28,432 bases of DNA from CAZEMR01 sp964513465 (GTDB lineage Bacteria; Bacteroidota; Ignavibacteria; Kapaibacteriales; UBA2268). The position numbers were made by a program, and so were the translations under genes. How positions within the stretch are numbered: position 1 is the stretch's first letter; every line of letters starts with the position of its first letter. The DNA is taken from contig CAZEMR010000040.1 in assembly GCA_964513465.1 (NCBI GenBank), positions 1-28,432 of the forward strand, given 5' to 3'. The notes beneath the pieces were generated by a model. The model saw nothing but the letters and a program-made list of their open reading frames with translations. It did no database searches and was not told where the DNA came from. Shown here in pieces: positions 23,390 to 28,432 of the stretch.

Positions 23390-24616
23390 TTATTTAAAAC
23401 GAATCGCACGCAGAGGCGATACGCGCACGGCCACCCACGAAGGGATCAGGGTGGCCGCCAGCGCCATAGCAAGCGAAAGCGACACCACTCCGGCGTAGTT
23501 CGCGGGCGATATATCCACCGGCAGCGAGCTGAGGAAATATATGCCCGCATCGAGCGTTATCAGTTGGTATTCGTTTTGCAAAATGCTGAATCCCAGCGCC
23601 AGCCCCGCCCCGATGAGCGCTCCGGCCAGGGCAATGGTCAGCCCCTGGAATACGAATACAGCAATTATCTGCCGCCCGCCCAGGCCCAGCGAACGCAATA
23701 TGCCGATCGAGCGGGTTTTCTCGACCACTGTGATCAATAGCGTTGTGATTATATTCAGCACCGCCACAATGCTGATAAGGCCCAGCACTATCGGGATGGG
23801 CTCCTTTTGCAGCTCTATCCACGAGAACACCGCCCGGTGAAGATCATATACCGTCTGGCAATAATACGGATAGCCGAGGTCTTGTTCGAGTCGATGCGCA
23901 ATATCCGGCGCGAGGGTTACGTCGTGCAGCATCACCTCGTATGCCGAGGCCGCATCCGGCGAAATCGACAGAAATTCCGCCGCCCGCAGGTAGGGTATAT
24001 ATATAATTATATCGTCGTATTGCTTCATCCCTGTTTCGTAAATCCCGGCCACCTCGAAGCGGTCTATCCGCGACTCCGGCAGCCGTCCGGCCTGCTCGGC
24101 ATTGAGGGCATAAACTACAATGCGGTCGCCGACTTTTGCCCCTAAGCGCCGCGCAAGGCTGCCTCCGATTATCACCTGCGAGGCCCGCGCCGAATCGAAG
24201 GCAAAGCTGCCCTCGACGATGTTATCGCTAAGATTATTCAGGTCGTAGCCCGGCCGGATTCCGCGGATGAGCGCGCCTTCGACGAATTGTCGGGTGCGGA
24301 CGAGTCCTTCGCGCTCGATTATGGGATAAACACTTTCGATTTCCGGATAATCATTTTCGATGCGGCGGGCAGTCTCAGCGGCATCCGGGAGCGGTGCGCG
24401 GTTGAAAGAGCGGATAGTCAGATGCGAGGTAAATTTGACCGCATTCTCGCGCAGCGCGCGGTCGAAGCCCTCGAGTATCGACACCGACAAAATAAGCGCA
24501 AGAGTGCCCAGCATCACGCTTATAAGCGCAACGCCGCGTGCAAAATTCAGAAAGCGCCGCCGGCGGCTCGACCGATAAAAACGACGCGCGATAAATCGAA
24601 TGAGTTCGAAATTCAT
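23390..24616 (-). CDS. LolC/LolE-like ABC transporter permease (FtsX/MacB fold)
   Basis: This 408-residue inner-membrane protein has the LolC/E layout: a basic N-terminus (RRFYRSSRRRRF), one membrane helix at about 28-48 (ALISVMLGTLALILSVSI), a periplasmic domain of about 225 residues, and three C-terminal helices (about 274-298, 318-342, 374-398). Diagnostic pieces are EGALIRGIRPG, IGGSLARRLGAKVGDRIVVY, EVAGIYETGMKQYD, the coupling segment VVEKTRSIGILRSLGLGGRQ with IIAVFVFQG, and YFLSSLPVDISPANY before the last helix. LolC/E dimers with the LolD ATPase extract lipoproteins from the inner membrane for delivery to the outer membrane. No LolD-like ATPase is adjacent on the visible side; such ATPases may be encoded elsewhere. 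A gene for a lipoprotein lies upstream on the same strand. The start has no Shine-Dalgarno site. Confidence 0.88.
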   Translation of the reverse strand: MNFELIRFIARRFYRSSRRRRFLNFARGVALISVMLGTLALILSVSILEGFDRALRENAVKFTSHLTIRSFNRAPLPDAAETARRIENDYPEIESVYPIIEREGLVRTRQFVEGALIRGIRPGYDLNNLSDNIVEGSFAFDSARASQVIIGGSLARRLGAKVGDRIVVYALNAEQAGRLPESRIDRFEVAGIYETGMKQYDDIIIYIPYLRAAEFLSISPDAASAYEVMLHDVTLAPDIAHRLEQDLGYPYYCQTVYDLHRAVFSWIELQKEPIPIVLGLISIVAVLNIITTLLITVVEKTRSIGILRSLGLGGRQIIAVFVFQGLTIALAGALIGAGLALGFSILQNEYQLITLDAGIYFLSSLPVDISPANYAGVVSLSLAMALAATLIPSWVAVRVSPLRAIRFK

Positions 24617-24802
24617 TTCGGGAAAATTGTTTTTATTAATTTTCTCAAATTAATAATTTTAGCGGAATATCGCGAAGATATATGCGAAATGATTATATAA
24701 ATAAAGGGGCCGCCTTTCCTGATCGTCCGGAAAACCCCGGAAATCCGAACGACGATGCGAAAGACGGCCTGGATCTATGTGGGTGTGTGAGAAGTAAAAC
24801 GC
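24617..24802 (-). promoter_or_regulatory. Intergenic region between lipoprotein and permease genes
   Basis: This 186-base gap lies between two minus-strand genes. Its upstream half (24706-24771) is the strong compound hairpin described separately. Its downstream half is very A/T-rich and probably holds the permease promoter; it also has a 7-bp inverted repeat (GAAAATT/AATTTTC, 24622-24644) ending just before the permease ATG, which could fold in the leader. No ORF of interest. Confidence 0.4.
24706..24771 (-). terminator. Large compound hairpin, probable intrinsic terminator of the GIN lipoprotein gene
   Basis: In minus-strand RNA, GGCCGUCUUUC (24769-24759) pairs along its full 11 bases with GAAAGGCGGCC (24718-24708), with one G-U pair. 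An inner stem, UCGUUCGG (24752-24745) with CCGGACGA (24730-24723), pairs over 8 bases, also with one G-U. In both stems the mismatch on the plus strand (A opposite C) becomes G-U only on the minus strand, so the structure is meant to be read as minus-strand RNA. CCUUUAUUUAUAU follows the outer stem. It lies 34 bases after the lipoprotein stop, a good terminator position, although the two-stem form is larger than most intrinsic terminators. Confidence 0.65.
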
Positions 24803-25537
24803 TTATTTAAGCTGGTGTATATCGCCAGAGCCGCTGATGTCCTGCTCAATACGCGGGGCGCCGCGATAGCCGACGTCGCCCGAGCCGAATATGCCGACTT
24901 TTAGATATTCCTTTGCGAAGACTTTGCAGTCGCCCGAGCCGTTGATGTCCACTTTTGCGCGCTCGCTCTCGAGCTGTGAGCAGTTCACATCGCCCGAACC
25001 GTTGATCTGGCAGAGCAGCTTTGTGGTTTTGCCTTTTATCCGGACATCGCCCGAGCCGTCGATTTCGATGCCGACTCCTTTGCTTTCGACTTCTGCGCGG
25101 ACATCGCCCGAGCCGTTGATCGCAAAGCGGATATTATCGCCGGGCATTACATCGCGGGTGAATACATCGCCTGAGCCGTTGATAACAAGATTTTCGAGCT
25201 CCGGCATCGTGATGTGGAAATTCAGCTTGTCCGGGCAGAGCGCCCTGCGGGTGGAGATCACCAGCCTGTCGCCTTCTACGTGGGTATTGATATACTCAAA
25301 TAAATTTTCAAATGTTTCGATATCGAGCGAAACATTTTCGCCGCGGCTAATCAGTATGGTTCCGTTGCCTCGGAGATCGATGCTTTTGAACGCTTCGATT
25401 TCGCGCGATTGAGTTATTACCTCGCCTTTGCCTTTTTTGCACCAGAATGAAGACATACATCCGGTGGTCAGTAAGGAAATCCCTGTCGCTAATATAATAA
25501 CCCAAAAAATTCGCGAAAGTTTCATTTTTATTACCAT
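24803..25537 (-). CDS. GIN-domain (DUF2807) lipoprotein with seven GSGD repeats
   Basis: This protein has 244 residues from 25537, or 240 from an in-frame ATG at 25525 that gives a tidier signal (MKLSRIFWVIILATGISLLT). Either way the signal ends in a lipobox (LTTGC), so Cys27 is probably lipidated. After a lead-in typical of the head-GIN domain (QSREIEAFKSIDLRGNGTIL, then ISRGENVSLDIE), GSGD recurs seven times (starting at about residues 121, 142, 161, 180, 200, 218, 236), every 18-21 residues. This fits a right-handed beta-helix with one Gly-Ser-Gly-Asp turn per coil. Such proteins are common on Bacteroidota cell envelopes and their function is poorly known; they resemble adhesin heads. C33, C101, C176, C186 and C204 are further cysteines. 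A strong hairpin follows the stop. Confidence 0.88.
   Translation of the reverse strand: MVIKMKLSRIFWVIILATGISLLTTGCMSSFWCKKGKGEVITQSREIEAFKSIDLRGNGTILISRGENVSLDIETFENLFEYINTHVEGDRLVISTRRALCPDKLNFHITMPELENLVINGSGDVFTRDVMPGDNIRFAINGSGDVRAEVESKGVGIEIDGSGDVRIKGKTTKLLCQINGSGDVNCSQLESERAKVDINGSGDCKVFAKEYLKVGIFGSGDVGYRGAPRIEQDISGSGDIHQLK
24825..25190 (-). repeat. Seven degenerate ~57-bp repeats encoding GSGD coils
   Basis: The core written on the plus strand as TCGCCCGAGCCGTTGAT, with small changes (CCAGAGCCGCTG, CCGAACCGTTG, CCTGAGCCGTTG), recurs seven times at intervals of about 54-63 bases. Each copy encodes xGSGDx in the GIN lipoprotein. The DNA identity across copies is high enough to allow recombination-driven change in copy number. 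Confidence 0.8.
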
Positions 25538-25608
25538 TTTTTTGGAAAATTTATTGAATTGCCTGATTAATTTTTAATACGATGCAAAAATCCATATGTT
25601 TCAAAAAA

Positions 25609-26718
25609 TTATGAAGTTTTTCGGTAGCGCCATACCGACAGCGAAAGTATCGCAACTGCATAGGCCGCAAGCGCTCCGGCGGGGAATGCTATATCGCCCG
25701 GGCCGGCGCCCTTCATCAGCACCCGGCGCATAATCTCGACGAAATACGCCACCGGATTGAGCCTGGTAAGGTGCTGGGCCCACTCCGGCATCGAGTCGAT
25801 CGGAGTGAACAGCCCGCTCATTAATATAAATATTACCATAAAAAACCAGGCGATGAACATTGCCTGCTGCTGAGTATTGGTCACGGTCGATACAAACAGC
25901 CCGACGGCGAGCACCACCAGCATATATATACCCCCCACCGCGAACAGAAGCGGCAGACTTCCCTCGATCGGAATATCGTATAGAACTTTGCCGATGGCCA
26001 GACCCAGCGCCAGCTCGATGAGCGCAATCAGCCAGAATGGCAGCAGCTTGCCGATTATGAATTCATGCTTGCGGATGGGCGTAACGTTTATCTGCTCGAT
26101 GGTGCCGATCTCCTTTTCCTTGACTATACTCATGCTCGAAAGGAACATCCCCACCACGGTTATCAGAATAACGAGAATGCCGGGCACCATGTAGTGCTTG
26201 TAATTCAGCTCCGGGTTATACCAGTACTGCGAGTGGGTCATTATTCCGGCGGCGCTGGCTGTTGGCCGGAATTCGGCAACCACATCGAGCGAATATCCGG
26301 CGAGCACGCGTTGGGAGTATGCCTGCATTACCCCGGCGGCCTGGCCGTCTTCGGAGTTGACAAGGAACTGGACGCTTGTTTTATGGCCGGTCATGAGGTC
26401 GCGCTCGAATCCGCGGGGGATTATGATGATTACCTTTGCCTCGCGGCGGAGCATAGCTTCCTCGGCTGCATCGACGTCGAAAGTTTCTGCGGTTTTGGTG
26501 AAATATGCCGATGAGGAGAAATCCTCCGCCAGTCTGCGCGACATCTGCGTGCGGTCGAAGTCTACAATCGCGTAGTCGATATTATCGATCTCGAAGGTGG
26601 CTGCATAAGCCAGCAGAATAAGCTGCAGAAAGGGCATAACAAGAATAATCGGCAGCATCTGTTTATTGCGCATAATCTGCAGGAATTCCTTTTTTAATAT
26701 AAATCTGATCCTTCTCAT
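25609..26718 (-). CDS. ABC-2 type exporter permease (YbhR/YhhJ type), second of pair
   Basis: This 369-residue inner-membrane permease has the ABC2_membrane_3 layout: a cytoplasmic start (RIRFILKKEFLQIMRNKQML), helix 1 at about 21-41, a long extracytoplasmic domain (about 42-175; YAIVDFDRTQMSRRLAEDFS), and five more helices from about 177. The cytoplasmic hallmark between helices is EKEIGTIEQINVTPIRKHEF followed by IIGKLLPFW, and PDSMPEWAQHL-like TPIDSMPEWAQHLTRLNPVA with YFVEIMRRVLMKG lies near the end. It pairs with the preceding permease, whose stop is 2 bases upstream of this ATG; GGAG overlapping that stop serves as its ribosome site. Relatives export hydrophobic drugs or cations, usually with a HlyD-type adaptor. 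The substrate here is unknown. Confidence 0.9.
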   Translation of the reverse strand: MRRIRFILKKEFLQIMRNKQMLPIILVMPFLQLILLAYAATFEIDNIDYAIVDFDRTQMSRRLAEDFSSSAYFTKTAETFDVDAAEEAMLRREAKVIIIIPRGFERDLMTGHKTSVQFLVNSEDGQAAGVMQAYSQRVLAGYSLDVVAEFRPTASAAGIMTHSQYWYNPELNYKHYMVPGILVILITVVGMFLSSMSIVKEKEIGTIEQINVTPIRKHEFIIGKLLPFWLIALIELALGLAIGKVLYDIPIEGSLPLLFAVGGIYMLVVLAVGLFVSTVTNTQQQAMFIAWFFMVIFILMSGLFTPIDSMPEWAQHLTRLNPVAYFVEIMRRVLMKGAGPGDIAFPAGALAAYAVAILSLSVWRYRKTS

Positions 26719-26720
26719 AT

Positions 26721-27821
26721 CTACTCCAGCCTGATTTTAAATTTCTTCATACTTATCGCAAGGAATACCACCGCAAATCCGGCAAGTATCAGCGTTTCCT
26801 TCCAGAAATATTCGATTCCCACACCCTTCAGCATTATATTTTTCAGAATAATCAGAAACCAGGTGGCCGGGATGATCTTACTTATATATTGCAGCACTAT
26901 CGGCATGTTTTCGATCGGAAAAATGAATCCCGACAGCAGCACGGTCGGCATCAGCAATCCGGCGAGCGATACCATCAGCGCTATCTGCTGGGTTTTGGCA
27001 ATTGTCGATATGAGTATCCCAAGCGAAAGCGCGGTGACGATGAAAAGCAGCACCTCGGCGGTGAACAGCAGATAGCTGCCGCGGAATGGAAGCCCGAATA
27101 CGGTCATCGAAATAATCAATATAGTAATTGCATTGATGAATGCGATGGCGACGTATGGCATTACCTTGCCGAGAATGATCGTGGCCGGGCGCAACGGCGA
27201 TACGAGCAGCACCTCCATCGTGCCCAGCTCCTTCTCGCGGGTGATGGCGATCGAGGTCATAAGCGCCGAGACCAGCATCAGAATCAGTGTGATCAGGCCC
27301 GGCACAAACATATATACGCTCTTCATTTCGGGATTGAAATACATGCGGAAATCGGCCTCGATCAATAGCGGCTTATCGCCGGCCATATCCCGCTGGAAAT
27401 CGGTGATGATTGCGCTGGTGTATGAATTCAGGATGCTGGCCACATTAGGATTGCTGGCGTCGTTGATTATCTGGATATCCGCGCGGCCTTCTTTCATCAG
27501 ATCGTGTCCGAAGCCGGGTTGGAACACCACCACCTGGCGCACTTCGCCGCTTTTGAAAGCGCCGGGGATTTCGCCTTCGTCGTCGAAATATTCCTGCAGC
27601 CTGAAATAGCCCGACGACAGCAGCTTATCGGTCATCATTTTTGAATAATAATCGCGGGATTTGTCCAGAATTCCGATATCGGCGTCGCTGATTTCGGTGC
27701 GGATTGCAAATCCGAAGAGAATAATCTGGGCAATCGGCATCCCGAATAGTACGAGCAGCGTTCGGTAATCCCGTCGGATATGATATATTTCTTTTCGGAT
27801 AAATTCAAAAAAGGTCATCAT
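26721..27821 (-). CDS. ABC-2 type exporter permease (YbhS type), first of pair
   Basis: This 366-residue inner-membrane permease is homologous to the one downstream. I place the start at the ATG at 27821 (GGAGTAAAA before it; the next ATG at 27818 is equally possible). A 47-codon upstream extension overlaps the ATPase gene and has no family similarity. Features: EFIRKEIYHIRRDYRTLLVL at the N-terminus, helix 1 at about 22-42, an extracytoplasmic domain (about 43-175; ADIGILDKSRDYYSKMMTDK), then helices with the cytoplasmic motif REKELGTMEVLLVSPLRPAT followed by IILGKVMPYV, and FPIENMPIVLQYISKIIPAT near the end. It starts 2 bases past the ATPase stop. With the second permease it would form a heterodimeric channel driven by that ATPase. 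Confidence 0.9.
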   Translation of the reverse strand: MMTFFEFIRKEIYHIRRDYRTLLVLFGMPIAQIILFGFAIRTEISDADIGILDKSRDYYSKMMTDKLLSSGYFRLQEYFDDEGEIPGAFKSGEVRQVVVFQPGFGHDLMKEGRADIQIINDASNPNVASILNSYTSAIITDFQRDMAGDKPLLIEADFRMYFNPEMKSVYMFVPGLITLILMLVSALMTSIAITREKELGTMEVLLVSPLRPATIILGKVMPYVAIAFINAITILIISMTVFGLPFRGSYLLFTAEVLLFIVTALSLGILISTIAKTQQIALMVSLAGLLMPTVLLSGFIFPIENMPIVLQYISKIIPATWFLIILKNIMLKGVGIEYFWKETLILAGFAVVFLAISMKKFKIRLE

Positions 27822-27823
27822 TT

Positions 27824-28432
27824 TTACTCCTTCACCTGGTCGGGGCGGGCGATTTTTGTGAAAACTTCGTCCATGGTTTCGGCATTGTAAGATTCCTTCA
27901 GTCGGTGCGGAGTATCCATCGCTTCGATGCGTCCGGCAGCCATAATCGAGACGCGGTCGCAATACTCGGCCTCGTCCATATAATGCGTGGTTACGAACAC
28001 GGTGCGGCCCTCGTGGGCTGCTTCGTAGATCATATCCCAGAACTGACGCCGGGTGATCGGGTCGACTCCGCCGGTGGGCTCATCGAGGAAAACGATTTCC
28101 GGATCGTGGATAATCGATATCGAAAATGCCAGCTTCTGCTTCCAGCCCAGCGGGATCGATACGATCAGCGAATCGCGGCTGTGGCCGAGGTCGAGCTTAT
28201 CGAGCAGCATATCGGTCTTGCGGCGGATTTCCGAATCGCTTATGCCATAGATTCCGGCGTAGAATGCGATGTTTTCGACGACCGTAAGGTCTTCGTATAG
28301 CGTGAATTTCTGGCTCATATAGCCAATATTCTTTTTAATAAGCTCAGCCTGGGTGAATACGTCGAATCCGGCCACCTGCGCCATGCCCGAGGTCGGCGAA
28401 AGCAGCCCGGTCAGCATTTTTATAGCGGTGGT
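27824..28432 (-). CDS. ABC transporter ATPase of the exporter (partial, N-terminus beyond right edge)
   Basis: The frame runs open through the right edge, so 202 C-terminal residues are visible. The first five (TTAIK) continue straight into MLTGLLSPTSG and are the end of the Walker A motif (GKTTAIKML), so roughly 40 residues are missing. Next come the Q-loop (IGYMSQKFTLYEDLTVVENI), the signature region SIPLGWKQKLAFSISI, Walker B IVFLDEPTGGVDP (with the catalytic Glu), and the H-loop TVFVTTHYMDEAEYCDRVSI. The signature reads PLGWKQ in place of LSGGQ, which is normal for the YbhF/YhiH subgroup of drug exporters and not a sign of decay. It is the first visible gene of a three-gene operon with the two permeases; an adaptor and a TolC-like partner might lie outside the window. 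Confidence 0.93.
   Translation of the reverse strand, partial: TTAIKMLTGLLSPTSGMAQVAGFDVFTQAELIKKNIGYMSQKFTLYEDLTVVENIAFYAGIYGISDSEIRRKTDMLLDKLDLGHSRDSLIVSIPLGWKQKLAFSISIIHDPEIVFLDEPTGGVDPITRRQFWDMIYEAAHEGRTVFVTTHYMDEAEYCDRVSIMAAGRIEAMDTPHRLKESYNAETMDEVFTKIARPDQVKE

Noticed and set aside
27822..27962. N-terminal extension of the first ABC permease by 47 codons
   Set aside because: It overlaps the ATPase gene in another frame and lacks permease similarity; GGAG precedes the ATG at 27821.
27990..28200. ABC ATPase with an apparently degenerate signature motif (PLGWKQ)
   Set aside because: This form is normal in the YbhF/YhiH exporter subgroup, and the Walker B, Q-loop and H-loop are intact.

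Overview
This window reads as a chromosomal segment from a motile, diderm (outer-membrane) bacterium, probably of the FCB/Bacteroidota-related lineages (Ignavibacteria/Kapabacteria-like); the phylum is inferred. The support is a small secreted protein built almost entirely of a type IX secretion (Por)-style C-terminal domain, a giant secreted fibre-like protein with 'GGDLTG' and 'NSVT..KI' modules, a GIN-domain lipoprotein, and many starts preceded by an A/T-rich leader instead of a Shine-Dalgarno site. FlgH, FlgI and the LolC/E-type permease show that there is an outer membrane. No tRNA, rRNA, IS element, prophage or CRISPR array was seen, and no gene-free stretch exceeds 300 bases.

Layout. 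(1) 1-3173, minus: an unbroken, partial frame for a secreted, repeat-rich fibre or adhesin-like protein whose C-terminus lies beyond the left edge. (2) 3452-3868, plus: a short secreted protein with a sorting domain. (3) 4135-13790, plus: a compact flagellar cluster, flhB-C paralogue, flgF, flgG, flgA, flgH, flgI, flgJ, flgN-like, a four-helix-bundle protein, flgK, flgL, motA. It encodes the distal rod, the P and L rings with their chaperone, the rod-cap/muramidase, the hook-filament junction proteins with their likely chaperone, and a stator subunit. (4) 13854-16142, plus: an M48 membrane protease and a Ca2+/Na+:cation antiporter. (5) 16139-22660, minus: a 2173-residue hybrid histidine kinase with a Cache-type sensor, nine PAS domains, one GAF, kinase core, receiver, and a C-terminal HPt-like domain that has lost its histidine. 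(6) 22856-23389, plus: an exported peroxiredoxin, divergent from the kinase. (7) 23390-25537, minus: a LolC/E-like permease and a GIN lipoprotein, separated by a strong RNA hairpin. (8) 25609-28432, minus: an ABC-2 exporter (two permeases and an ATPase cut by the right edge).

How they fit together. The flagellar cluster is one tightly packed transcription unit and assembles the structure from the rod outward to the hook-filament junction, ending with a motor gene. The most unusual items in it are a stand-alone FlhB C-terminal domain lacking the NPTH cleavage motif at the head of the cluster, and an Avd/23S-IVP-type four-helix-bundle protein between the flgN-like gene and flgK. Outside the cluster, the kinase with the His-less HPt-like tail, the compensated (G-U wobble) hairpin at 24706-24771, and the giant fibre protein are the best targets for follow-up. 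I found no clearly new multi-gene defence or mobile system.
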